Shown one piece after another: positions 29,498-38,007 of a stretch of DNA of 64,000 nt. Position numbers and translations under genes: made by a program. The notes below the pieces were generated by a model. It was not told the origin of the DNA, did not search any database, and saw only the letters and a list, made by a program, of their open reading frames with translations. This DNA comes from Candidatus Binatia bacterium (lineage in GTDB: Bacteria > Desulfobacterota > Binatia > HRBIN30): contig CALAMI010000015.1 of the NCBI GenBank assembly GCA_937925685.1, positions 124,001 to 188,000 of the forward strand, in the 5' to 3' direction. Numbering within the stretch: position 1 is the first letter of the stretch; each line of letters opens with the position of its first letter.

Positions 29498-29503
29498 AGA
29501 CCT

Positions 29504-30280
29504 ATGGATGATTTCTTCCGCATAGCTGACAAGCAATTCCGCTCCCGCCTGATCCTGGGAACGGGAAAATATCGTGACTTTGCCGCAACGCGGCGTGCGG
29601 TCGAGGCCGCAGGCGCGGAGATCGTCACCGTGGCCGTGCGGCGCGTCAACGTGACGGCACGCGATCGAGAGAACTTGCTCGACTATTTAGATCCAAACCG
29701 TTTCTTCATCCTGCCGAACACTGCCGGATGTTACACGGCAGAAGAGGCGGTGCGCACCGCACGGTTGGCACGCGAGGCAGGCGTCAGTAACTGGGTCAAA
29801 CTCGAGGTGATTGGAGACGAAAAGACGCTATTTCCCGACGTGCCAGCAACCATCGAAGCTGCGCGCATTCTGGTTCGCGAGGGGTTTGCGGTCCTGCCTT
29901 ATATCAATGACGATCCCGTAGCCGCGAAAAAGCTCGAGGAAATTGGCTGTGTGGCAGTCATGCCTCTCGCAGCTCCGATTGGATCGGGCCTGGGCATCCG
30001 CAACCCGTACAATTTGATGATCATCCTGGAACAAAGTCGGGTTCCTGTCATTGTCGATGCAGGGGTTGGAACGGCGTCCGACGCTGCAGTGGCGATGGAA
30101 CTGGGCTGCGATGCCGTCTTGATGAACACGGCAGTTGCCGCAGCACAAAACCCCGTCTTAATGGCCGAAGCGATGAAACTGGCTGTGGAGGCTGGACGAA
30201 AAGCCTTCCTTGCGGGGCGTATCCCTCGTAAACTTTACGCAAGCGCATCGAGTCCTATAGAGGGAATCATCGGCCGGTAG
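29504..30280 (+). CDS. thiG: Thiazole synthase ThiG
   Basis: 258 residues. ThiG forms the thiazole phosphate ring of thiamine from deoxyxylulose 5-phosphate, dehydroglycine and ThiS-thiocarboxylate. Visible: '[17 protein letters not shown]', '[20 protein letters not shown]', the catalytic-lysine context '[17 protein letters not shown]', '[20 protein letters not shown]' and '[20 protein letters not shown]'. Cytoplasmic TIM barrel of normal length. It forms an operon with thiS upstream and thiE 39 bp downstream. Confidence 0.98.
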   Translation: MDDFFRIADKQFRSRLILGTGKYRDFAATRRAVEAAGAEIVTVAVRRVNVTARDRENLLDYLDPNRFFILPNTAGCYTAEEAVRTARLAREAGVSNWVKLEVIGDEKTLFPDVPATIEAARILVREGFAVLPYINDDPVAAKKLEEIGCVAVMPLAAPIGSGLGIRNPYNLMIILEQSRVPVIVDAGVGTASDAAVAMELGCDAVLMNTAVAAAQNPVLMAEAMKLAVEAGRKAFLAGRIPRKLYASASSPIEGIIGR

Positions 30281-30319
30281 TGGGTCGTAGAGCTTCGCCT
30301 GCCCAGGCAAGGAACAGTT

Positions 30320-30955
30320 GTGCCGCCAATGCAGCGCGCACCGCGTGTTTATCTAGTCACGGATCGCCACCGGACCCACGGGCGCGCCCTAGCTGCCGTG
30401 GTTGAGGCTGGCCTTCGTGGTGGGGTGGATAGCGTACAACTGCGAGAGAAGGACTTGCCAACCAGGCAGCAATACGAACTTGCATGTGCGCTTCGCCGGC
30501 TTTGCGAACACCACGGGGCTAGGTTGCTTGTTAACGATCGGGTCGACGTGGCTTTGGCCGCACACGCCCATGGCGTGCACTTGCCCGTGCGCTCCTTCAA
30601 CCCCGCCCAAGCTCGGCAAATTCTCGGCAGGCAAGCCCTCGTGGGAGCATCGTGTCACAGTTTAGAAGAGGCTTTGCGCGCGGCTGAAGCTGGAGCGGAT
30701 TTTTTGGTTTGTGGCCCTGTATTCCGTACTCCCTCGAAGCCTCACCTCCCACATCCCCTCGGCTTGCAAGCGCTCGCAGAAATTGTCCGAGCAGTCCCGC
30801 TCCCGGTGATCGCCATCGGCGGGGTATCGGAAGAAAACGTACCCGAACTCCGTGCCGCTGGTGTTTACGGAGTCGCTGTGATTGGGGCGATCCTCGAGGC
30901 AAGCGACCCGAGCGAGGCCGCTCGCCGCTTGGTAGGCGCGTGGTCGCGGAGCTGA
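30320..30955 (+). CDS. thiE: Thiamine-phosphate synthase ThiE
   Basis: 211 residues from the GTG at 30320 (AAGGAA upstream); an ATG three codons later is possible. It couples HMP diphosphate with thiazole phosphate to make thiamine phosphate. Visible: 'YLVTDRHRT', 'VDSVQLREKDLPTRQ', 'LLVNDRVDVALAAHAHGVHLP', 'VGASCHSLEEALRAAEAGADF', and 'VIAIGGVSEENVPELRAAG'. Third gene of the thiS-thiG-thiE cluster. Confidence 0.97.
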   Translation: MPPMQRAPRVYLVTDRHRTHGRALAAVVEAGLRGGVDSVQLREKDLPTRQQYELACALRRLCEHHGARLLVNDRVDVALAAHAHGVHLPVRSFNPAQARQILGRQALVGASCHSLEEALRAAEAGADFLVCGPVFRTPSKPHLPHPLGLQALAEIVRAVPLPVIAIGGVSEENVPELRAAGVYGVAVIGAILEASDPSEAARRLVGAWSRS

Positions 30956-31072
30956 TGCCACCCCGAGTCCTCTCTGCGCACCCGCCTCACACCAAGGCTA
31001 GCGCCGGCCTTTCTTGACTCGACGGTGCTCCTTTCCGTAGAAGTTCACCACAACTGTTTCTGGAGGTACGCT

Positions 31073-32002
31073 GTGGCTGGGATGCTCGAAGGTCGCGTGG
31101 CCGTGGTGACTGGGGCCGGGAGAGGCATCGGACGTGCGGTTGCCATCGCGTTGGCCCGAGCGGGGGCGAAGGTCGTGGTAAACGACTACGGGGTGGACGT
31201 GCATGGCCAGAAACCCTCAACAGGTCCCGCGTTTGACGTCGCCAGGGAGATCGAAAACCTGGGCGGCCAAGCCGTAGCAAATACAGATTCTGTGGCGACC
31301 TGGAGCGGCGCAGAGGGCATCGTTCGCACCGCAGTGGAAGCATTCGGCCGCATCGATATCCTCGTGACATGCGCGGGTATCCTGCGAGACCGGATGATCT
31401 TCAACATGACAGAGGAAGAATTCGACGCGGTCATTGCCGTGCATTTGAAAGGGACGTTCTGCTGTATTCGGCATGCTGCACCGCTGATGCGCGAACAACG
31501 CTATGGCCGTATCGTCACGTTCACCTCCGGGGCCGGGTTGTTTGGTAACCCTGGCCAATCGAATTATGGCGCCGCCAAATCAGCCATCGGCGGGCTCACC
31601 AAAGTGGTTGCGCGCGACATGGGGAAATACGGCGTGACGTGCAATGCGATCGCTCCGGTCGCAGCGACACGTATGACTTTGACGGAGGAATTCCTGCGCG
31701 CGCGGGAAATCCGGCGACAACAAGGAATCGTCCGCGAAGAGCGAGCACTTGCCCGACTGGAAGAGCTCAAGCCTGATGACATCGCCCCGATGGTCGTATT
31801 TCTAGCGAGCGATTCCGTGGCAAACGTGAATGGGCAATTTTTCCTCTGTGCAGGGGGTTCAATTTCCTTGCTTTCTCAACCACGCCCCGTCAAAACCATT
31901 TTCAAGCCTGAGGGCCGTTGGACGCTCGATGAGTTAGAGCGTATTGTACCGAACACGCTGGCCGAGGGATTGATCAATCCCGCGCCTCCGCGCGAAACAT
32001 GA
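31073..32002 (+). CDS. SDR-family dehydrogenase (first of a tandem pair)
   Basis: 309 residues from the GTG at 31073, seven bases after TGGAGG; the frame is open further upstream. Rossmann fold with NAD(P) motif TGAGRGIGRA near the N-terminus, and the catalytic Ser, Tyr and Lys in the 'FTSGAGLFGNPGQSNYGAAKSA' region. The N-terminal 'VVNDYGVDVHG' resembles the (3R)-hydroxyacyl-CoA dehydrogenase domain of peroxisomal multifunctional enzyme type 2 (HSD17B4). The C-terminal extension ends 'EGLINPAPPRET'. It is followed after 52 bp by a clear paralogue. Substrate unknown; an acyl-CoA or steroid-like hydroxyl is the likely class. Confidence 0.93.
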   Translation: MAGMLEGRVAVVTGAGRGIGRAVAIALARAGAKVVVNDYGVDVHGQKPSTGPAFDVAREIENLGGQAVANTDSVATWSGAEGIVRTAVEAFGRIDILVTCAGILRDRMIFNMTEEEFDAVIAVHLKGTFCCIRHAAPLMREQRYGRIVTFTSGAGLFGNPGQSNYGAAKSAIGGLTKVVARDMGKYGVTCNAIAPVAATRMTLTEEFLRAREIRRQQGIVREERALARLEELKPDDIAPMVVFLASDSVANVNGQFFLCAGGSISLLSQPRPVKTIFKPEGRWTLDELERIVPNTLAEGLINPAPPRET

Positions 32003-32054
32003 CTAGCGGACCTCGCGGGAGACTTCTGGACGCGAAAACGAACAGGAGGAATCA

Positions 32055-33011
32055 ATGGGTCGACGCCTACGGGATCGGGTGGCAGTGGTGACCGGAGCTG
32101 GCCGGGGTATCGGTCGCGGCATCGCGCTCTTGTTGGCGGAGGAAGGAGCCGCCGTGGTCGTGAACGACGCCGGCGTCAACGTCGATGGCAGCGGTGGGGG
32201 AGCAGCGCCGGCAGAGCTTGTTGTGGAGGAGATCCGCTCGCGCGGCGGGCAAGCAGTGGCCAATTTCGATAATGTGGCGGACTTCAAGGCGGCACAAAAC
32301 ATCGTCGAAACTGCGGTGCGTGAATTCGGTCGCATCGACATTCTCGTGAACAATGCAGGCATCTTGCGCGATCGCATGGTATTCAACCTAACCGAGGACG
32401 ACTGGGACGCGGTCATTGCGGTGCATCTCAAGGGAACGTTCAATTGCATGCGCCATGCCGCTGTTCGGATGAGGCAACAAAAGGCTGGAAGAATCATCAG
32501 TATGTCCTCCACCTCTGGACTTTACGGTAACACGGGTCAAGCGAACTACGGCGCGGCGAAAGACGGCATTGCCGGGCTTACGAGAGTGGTCGCCCGAGAA
32601 CTGGGAAAGTACGGTATCACGGTCAACGCTATTGCCCCGGCTGCGCAAACCCGCATGATCGCCACCATCCCCGACAAAGCACGACAAGTGCGTGTGCAAC
32701 GCGGTGTGGCTTTACCCGGCCAACAGGCGGGCGAGCTTCCGCTTCTGCGAGCCGATCCCGAGGACGTCGCACCCTTTGTCGTGTACCTCGCCACCGACGC
32801 CGCACGCAATATCAACGGCCAGGTTTTCCTCGTTCGTGGAGGCGTGGTCGCTTTACTCAACGAGCCCGCCCCGGTGCGCACCATCGTCAAGGAAGGACGC
32901 TGGGCGCCGGAGGAGATTGCGCAAATTTTCCCTCACACCTTAGGCATGGACCTGGTCAATCCCGCACCCCCGCAGTTGCCCGTGGAGTCACCGCCAACGC
33001 CACGGCGTTGA
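32055..33011 (+). CDS. SDR-family dehydrogenase (second of a tandem pair)
   Basis: 318 residues from the ATG at 32055, preceded by AGGAGG. It has TGAGRGIGRGIA (cofactor binding), 'NNAGILRDRM' and the catalytic 'SGLYGNTGQANYGAAKDGIAGL'. The layout and the C-terminal 'DLVNPAPPQ' match the gene just upstream, so the pair looks like a tandem duplication followed by divergence, including matching extensions after the SDR core. NAD(P)-dependent 3-hydroxyacyl-CoA-type dehydrogenase is the closest class I recognise; the substrate is not known. It is the last intact gene before a disrupted membrane-protein gene. Confidence 0.93.
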   Translation: MGRRLRDRVAVVTGAGRGIGRGIALLLAEEGAAVVVNDAGVNVDGSGGGAAPAELVVEEIRSRGGQAVANFDNVADFKAAQNIVETAVREFGRIDILVNNAGILRDRMVFNLTEDDWDAVIAVHLKGTFNCMRHAAVRMRQQKAGRIISMSSTSGLYGNTGQANYGAAKDGIAGLTRVVARELGKYGITVNAIAPAAQTRMIATIPDKARQVRVQRGVALPGQQAGELPLLRADPEDVAPFVVYLATDAARNINGQVFLVRGGVVALLNEPAPVRTIVKEGRWAPEEIAQIFPHTLGMDLVNPAPPQLPVESPPTPRR

Positions 33012-33023
33012 GAAAGCACACGC

Positions 33024-34743
33024 ATGGTCGTCATGCCCAGCGACAACGTCTTCTCCGAAGACCAATTGCTCTGTCTCGGTTTTGGCCGGGCACTCTTCGC
33101 GCAGCCCTTGTCGCGACGCTGGTGTTTCTTCCCACTCTGCGATCCGGGCTCGTAGGGGACGATGAACCAATGCCAGAGCAGCTCCGTGGCTTCCGCCACG
33201 GAAGAGATTTCCTATAAACTCCGGCGGCCGAGCCCAAGTTGTACTGTCGACCTTTCGTGTTTGCTTCTTTGTCGATGGACCGCTGGTTCAATGGCTACGA
33301 TCCTGATGGATTTCATCTTACCAATGTCTTGTTTAACGCAGCGAGCGCGGGACTCCTCGCTTTGTTGCTGTGCAACGTCGTGCAACCTCGTCCCATGATG
33401 TGCGCTGCTGCATTATGGGTCTTTGCCACGCGCCCCGCGCACGCCGAAGCCGTCGTCCGGACCCCAGGGCGCCCCAAGTCGGCGGTCCCATTAGCGTTAC
33501 TCGCGAACTCCCATGCATACGCCCATAGCGGCGTGAAGAGGAAGCCGCTCGATTGGATTTCCTTCCTCGTGGCAATTGCAGCGAAGGAATCCGCACTTGC
33601 AAGCGTAAGGATCTTCGGGCTCATAGATGTGCTCCTCAGGCGCAAACCCCCGCTAACCTTCCTCGGATCGTTGGAGTTTACAGCAGCACCTTACGTCGTT
33701 TTAGATCAACCCAACATCGGTTTGCTCCTCGGTGGCTGGGAACCACTTGAGCCGCCGCGGACGCTGGCGATCCAATCCGTACAAGCCGCTCGTAGGCACG
33801 CGACAGATCCCTTTATCATGGAGGTTGTTTCTCCGTACATGCTGCTAATCCCGTACCTCACGTGGCCCCTTACCGTTGGCCTCTTCGCTTTTGTTCTCGG
33901 CTATCGGCTCTTTTGGCGCGCACGCAGATCCCCCGTCGCCTTCTTGATTTTGTGGTTCCTTTCTACCTTGCTGTCGGTGCTCGGCGTACTTTGCCGAGTC
34001 ATTTCTTCCACCCTACGAGCCGACCGTTATCTTTACTTCTCGTCCGTTGCTGCCACCGGATTGATCGCGTTGGGTTTAGCTACTGTTTTCCGCAGTAGGA
34101 GTCGGCTTGCCTGGGCCCTAATCCGCACTGGTCTGGCACTCGTGATGCGCTGGCAGCGCGTTCATCACGCGGCGAGGTGGAAGAACAACTTGCTCTTCTG
34201 GGCGGCTGCGGAGGCGCCTGCACCCAAAGATGCGACTCCACCACGGAACATTGGCGTTGCCTTTCTGAGTCGCGGTAAGCTCGATCCGGCGGAAGTCTTT
34301 TTACAAAAGGTCTCGCCCGGCAACCTGAGGAGCGGGCAATGACTTTAAGGAACCTCGCCTCCGCGGACTGGCGGCGCGGCGACCAAGACAGGGCAATGGA
34401 GTTCCTCGAGGCTGCCATTCGAACAGCGCCACACCCAGGTCTCTATGGCAACCCCGCCCTGACCCCAATGATGGTTGCAGAAGTACGTCAGAACAAAGGA
34501 AACCAATTCGAAGTGCAGTTTTTGGTCATGCGCGCGAAGGCTTCTTTGGAACAAGCGTTGTCCCACGCGAGCAGTGAACGTACGTCACTATGCCGCGACC
34601 TTCGGAATCCTGCCCAAAGGCACGCTTTGCTTGGTCAGGTTCGATTCTCCATTGACGACACGGCGAGGGCGAGCCTCCAATCGCAAGCTGCCCTGGGTTT
34701 CCCTCGGATGGACCTACAGCAGCAGGGACGACGGTGTTTCTGA
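33024..34743 (+). pseudogene. Disrupted TMTC-like membrane protein with TPR remnant
   Basis: Three frames carry successive parts of one family. From 33024 to 33217 there is a first membrane segment with 'LVFLPTLRSGLVGDDEP'. From 33239 to 34342 a 367-codon open frame contains 'DPDGFHLTNVLFNAA', a shortened loop, further hydrophobic segments and 'RADRYLYFSSVAATG'. From about 34339 to 34743 another frame has a TPR-like 'RGDQDRAMEFLEAAIRTAP'. This is the order seen in bacterial TMTC-like (multi-TM plus TPR) proteins, with internal stretches missing. I conclude it is a pseudogene with deletions and frameshifts; the 367-codon part could still be expressed. Confidence 0.6.
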
Positions 34744-34804
34744 ACCGCCCAGCAGCAACTCAGTAGCGCCAAGCAACGTAACGCAACCTACGTCGAGGTT
34801 CACG

Positions 34805-35290
34805 ATGGAATCGCAGCCCAAGACGACCAAGCCGGACGATCGCCACCCGCACATAGGAAAAACCCAAATCCACGTTGTTCCAGCCACGGAGCCTGCTGAG
34901 CGCGCTCTGGTGAGCGCCATCCGTGTTGCCGTGTTTGTCGAGGAACAGCAAATCCCCCTGGAAGTGGAATTCGACTTGGACGACTTTTGTGCTCTTCACG
35001 TTTTAGCCTATTGTGATGGCCGTGCCGTGGGCACTGGCCGAGCAGTACTTTTTTCAGACTACGCTCAGATCGGCCGCTTTGCTGTTTTGCCGGGCTATCG
35101 GCGCCACGGGGTCGGAGGCGCCCTCGTTCGCTATTTGACCGAGTACTGTTCCGCTCATGGGGTTCGCCGCATTGTCCTGCACGCCCAATTGCACGCCTTG
35201 CGCTTCTACCAACAGTTTGGCTTCACCGTCACCAGCAGCGTATTTTCCGAAGCCGGGATTCAACACTGCCGTATGGAGCGGGCGGGATAG
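34805..35290 (+). CDS. GNAT-family N-acetyltransferase
   Basis: 161 residues from the ATG at 34805, with GAGG upstream. The acetyl-CoA-binding motif A is visible as 'GRFAVLPGYRRHGVGGALVRYL' and a C-terminal 'ALRFYQQFGFT', typical of the YjcF/ElaA-like branch with 'RVAVFVEEQQIP' near the N-terminus. Substrate not determinable. It sits between the broken TMTC-like gene and the Fur-box promoter, on the same strand as both, but 250 bp separates it from the next gene. Confidence 0.9.
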   Translation: MESQPKTTKPDDRHPHIGKTQIHVVPATEPAERALVSAIRVAVFVEEQQIPLEVEFDLDDFCALHVLAYCDGRAVGTGRAVLFSDYAQIGRFAVLPGYRRHGVGGALVRYLTEYCSAHGVRRIVLHAQLHALRFYQQFGFTVTSSVFSEAGIQHCRMERAG

Positions 35291-35434
35291 AGTAACGCCA
35301 ACGCATACCTCATTGCTCCAGCTGGCTCCGCCCTCCAGCTGCAGCCGAGATTGCCTAGCGGCAAAGCGCTCGCGGTCCGACCTGCCTCGGAGGGTCGCGC
35401 GCAACGGCAACGACGACCTTTGCCAGCCCACGTC

Positions 35435-35463
35435 TTGACGGTTGAACCCAATTCCGGTATACG
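35435..35463 (+). promoter_or_regulatory. Candidate sigma70-type promoter of the flavinylation operon
   Basis: TTGACG at 35435-35440 and TATACG at 35458-35463 are separated by 17 bp, close to the -35/-10 consensus. The expected start site falls near 35470, immediately before or inside the Fur-box-like palindrome. This is a prediction from sequence. Confidence 0.5.
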
Positions 35464-35475
35464 GCGCGGAAATTA

Positions 35476-35492
35476 TTGAAAATGATTTTCAA
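35476..35492 (+). promoter_or_regulatory. Fur-box-like operator
   Basis: TTGAAAAT-G-ATTTTCAA is a perfect 8-1-8 inverted repeat. Its inner 15 bp (TGAAAAT-G-ATTTTCA) fit the classical 7-1-7 Fur site (TGATAAT-G-ATTATCA type). It lies 51 bp before the porin ATG at 35544 and right after a candidate promoter, so iron-loaded Fur would block transcription. That regulatory reading is established for Fur boxes in general and inferred here. Confidence 0.75.
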
Positions 35493-35543
35493 AATCTAAC
35501 GGTCGCCGCTGTCATCCCGGGCGACGGAAGGAGGAAAGGACGG

Positions 35544-36926
35544 ATGAACTCATGGCGGTTGGGGCTAGTGGCGCTAACGGTTTTCAGCTTCGCTGCGGCA
35601 GCGCGGGGAGAGCAACGTGGCCAAACCGATGAGCGTTTGAAGCAACTCCAAGAAGAACAACGCAAGCTCAAAGAAGAGGTAGAGCGGCTCAAGCAGAATC
35701 TCCCGGCTCCGGCCACTGATCGCAAGCGGTTGGAGGAAGTGGAACGGAGACAAACCATCGTAACGGAAGAGTTGCGCCGGTTGCGCGAAGCTTTCGTGCT
35801 TCCGGAGACGAAGGAACTGAAGAGTTTTTACGGGCTCGGGCCAGCGGCTTCGAAGGTCTACGGGTTGGAGCGCGGGCTTTCGATTGGGGGATACGGCGAG
35901 GCTAATTTGAAAACCCTTGTAGACGACAAAGGAACAGACAACGACGTTTTCGATTTTCTCCGCCTGGTCCTCTATGTTGGTTACAAATTCAACGATTGGA
36001 TCGTGTTTAACTCCGAGACAGAATTCGAGCACGCCAGTACCGGAAAAAAGGGAGAAGTTTCGGTGGAATTCGCCAACCTCGATTTCCTGCTTCACCCAGC
36101 AGCGAACGTTCGCTTTGGCCTCGTGCTCGTGCCGGTGGGTTTTATCAACGAGATCCACGAGCCCCCGTTCTTTTTCGGCAACGTCCGGCCGCCGGTGGAA
36201 ACGGTCATCTTGCCGAGTACGTGGCGTGCCAATGGGCTTGGGTTTTACGGAGAACTCGCGCCAGGGTTGACCTATCGTACTTACGGAATCACCAGTTTGG
36301 ACGCCAGCGGCTTTCGCTCGAGCGGGATTCGTGGCGGCCGGCAAAGCGGCAGCCTCGAACGCGCTGAGGATTTTTCGTGGGTCGGAAGACTCGACTACGC
36401 TTTTTGGCCGAATTCTTTCGTTGGAGTTTCGGCATATATTGGGGACCAGGGGCAAGGGCGTGCTTATGGAGACAGCACTCTAGGCCAACGCGAAGCCGGA
36501 GTATTCCTGCAACTCTACGAGGCCCATATGCAATGGCGGTGGCAGAGGCTGGAGTTTCGTGCCCTCGGAGCGGTGACCTTGCTCGACAATGCCACCCGAT
36601 TGACCGTGGATCCGAAGATCAATCAACCGATCGGTAATCGTCTGATCGGGTACTATGCGGAAATCGGGTACGATGTACTACCATGGTTTGTACCCAACAC
36701 CACCCAGTACCTCGCCCCCTGGTTCCGCTATTCGCGCACCGACACCCAGCAAGGCGTGCCCACGGGCGTCCGCGCTGACAACCGACACGATCGGCACTAC
36801 TTCGAGGCCGGAATACAGTACAAGCCTATACCTCAGGTCGTCCTGAAGTTAGACTACCGCAACCTGGATGCGGAAACAGGCACGTTGCCGGATGAGGTAC
36901 GCATAGGGGCGGGTTTTGTCTTCTAA
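35544..36926 (+). CDS. Outer-membrane porin-like protein
   Basis: 460 residues from the ATG at 35544, preceded by GAAGGAGG. A signal peptide (about 1-22, ending ARG) is followed by a coiled-coil segment of about 50 residues (KQLQEEQRKLKEEVERLKQ and onward), then a beta-rich domain with aromatic-flanked strands and 'GYGEANLKTL', ending with Phe (GAGFVF), the usual outer-membrane barrel terminus. The coiled coil plus barrel resembles OprP/OprO-like or multi-strand porins. It is the first gene behind the Fur-box-like site and is followed by the FMN-binding gene after 7 bp, so it may let an iron chelate or electron acceptor cross the outer membrane (inference). Confidence 0.85.
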   Translation: MNSWRLGLVALTVFSFAAAARGEQRGQTDERLKQLQEEQRKLKEEVERLKQNLPAPATDRKRLEEVERRQTIVTEELRRLREAFVLPETKELKSFYGLGPAASKVYGLERGLSIGGYGEANLKTLVDDKGTDNDVFDFLRLVLYVGYKFNDWIVFNSETEFEHASTGKKGEVSVEFANLDFLLHPAANVRFGLVLVPVGFINEIHEPPFFFGNVRPPVETVILPSTWRANGLGFYGELAPGLTYRTYGITSLDASGFRSSGIRGGRQSGSLERAEDFSWVGRLDYAFWPNSFVGVSAYIGDQGQGRAYGDSTLGQREAGVFLQLYEAHMQWRWQRLEFRALGAVTLLDNATRLTVDPKINQPIGNRLIGYYAEIGYDVLPWFVPNTTQYLAPWFRYSRTDTQQGVPTGVRADNRHDRHYFEAGIQYKPIPQVVLKLDYRNLDAETGTLPDEVRIGAGFVF

Positions 36927-36933
36927 CGGATCT

Positions 36934-37479
36934 ATGTGGCGCATCTTCGTCGGACTGGCCGCGATGTGCCTACGCGGGCTACTGCCCGCGCCGGTGCATG
37001 CCTTGGTCTTGCATTCGCGCGACGAGGCGCTCGCTCTCGCCTTCCCGCAGAACACTGAAATTCGCCCCCTCGATTTTTACTTAACCCCAGAACAGCGGTC
37101 GGACATCGAGCAACGAGCACGGGTAAAACTAGACTCGAATCTCATTACCGTGTACGCGGGATTCAAGGACGGGAAACTTACCGGATACGCAATCCTGGAC
37201 ACCCACGTGGTTCGTACACTTCCCGAAACCTTGCTGATCGTGCTCGACCCCGAGGGTCAAGTGCGCGCTACCCACTTGTTGGCTTTTTACGAGCCCCCGG
37301 AGTACGCCCCACCGGAGCATTGGCTCAAGCAATTCACTGGGGCTAATCCGCAAAGGCGGTTAGAGCCAGGCCAAACGGTTGACGCCATTGCTGGGAGCAC
37401 GCTGACCGCGCGTGCCGTTGGGAACGCCGTGGCGCGTGCCGTCGCCATCTACAGCGTTTTGCTGTCCGAAAGGAAGTAA
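36934..37479 (+). CDS. Exported FMN-binding domain protein (ApbE substrate candidate)
   Basis: 181 residues from the ATG at 36934. A signal peptide (about 1-23) is followed by an FMN-binding domain. The flavinylation motif, usually D-[GA]-x-[ST]-G-A-[ST]-x-T, appears at 150-158 as DAIAGSTLT, so Thr156 is the likely FMN attachment site; the residue before Gly is Ala and the one after is Ser, a mild deviation. 'FYEPPEYAPPEHWL' and 'FTGANPQ' are further family-like elements. In known systems the FMN is linked by ApbE, encoded two genes downstream. Part of the Fur-box operon. Confidence 0.88.
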   Translation: MWRIFVGLAAMCLRGLLPAPVHALVLHSRDEALALAFPQNTEIRPLDFYLTPEQRSDIEQRARVKLDSNLITVYAGFKDGKLTGYAILDTHVVRTLPETLLIVLDPEGQVRATHLLAFYEPPEYAPPEHWLKQFTGANPQRRLEPGQTVDAIAGSTLTARAVGNAVARAVAIYSVLLSERK

Positions 37480-37482
37480 GTT

Positions 37483-38007
37483 TTGCGTTTCGTGATTACT
37501 GGTGAGTGGACGCGCAATCGCCTCCTGAAAACCATCGTTTGGTGCTTTCTCGTGTACACATTGTTCCTGTGGCTTACGAACGCCGGCCTTTATTTCCATC
37601 GCATGGGCCTCACTCCAAGTTCGGTCGTGGAATATTACCGAGGGAACGAAGAAAAATTCCTGCAACCCCGCTCCCTGGTAGGGCTGCTGGAACAGCTCCA
37701 CTTCCACACATTTGCCATGGGAATTCTTCTTCTCACTCTTACCCACCTACTCCTCTTCGTCCCGGTATCCATGAAAACCAAGGCCTGGGGAATCGCCGGG
37801 GCTTTCAGTTCGGCGCTTACAGGCGAACTTGCGGGCTGGGGGGTGCGCTTCGTGCATCCCATTTTTGCTTACCTGAAAATCACGGGATTTCTTCTTCTTC
37901 AGGGAACGGTTCTTTGGTTGATGATCGTTGTCGCTTGGGCGCTGCTGATCGAGGCTCCCAGTGCCTATGGCCGGCCGCCCGCTAGGCCCCGCTACCCATT
38001 GGAATGA
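37483..38007 (+). CDS. Small multi-pass membrane protein with paired histidines
   Basis: 174 residues from a TTG at 37483 (AAGGAAG upstream). I recognise no named family. Four hydrophobic segments are visible, about 14-40, 67-92, 97-121 and 126-158. Histidines sit in or beside them: 'QLHFHTFAMG', 'LTHLLLF' and 'RFVHPIFAY'. This is what a small b-type cytochrome or quinol-oxidising anchor would look like, but haem binding is inference. It lies between the FMN-binding gene (3 bp) and apbE (4-bp ATGA overlap), so its product probably carries electrons across the inner membrane to the flavoprotein. Confidence 0.75.
   Translation: MRFVITGEWTRNRLLKTIVWCFLVYTLFLWLTNAGLYFHRMGLTPSSVVEYYRGNEEKFLQPRSLVGLLEQLHFHTFAMGILLLTLTHLLLFVPVSMKTKAWGIAGAFSSALTGELAGWGVRFVHPIFAYLKITGFLLLQGTVLWLMIVVAWALLIEAPSAYGRPPARPRYPLE

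Noticed and set aside
28708..29511. Plus-strand open frame of 267 codons ending inside thiS
   Set aside because: It runs through the thiS gene in another frame, has no recognised motif and no ribosome binding site. thiS itself is well supported.
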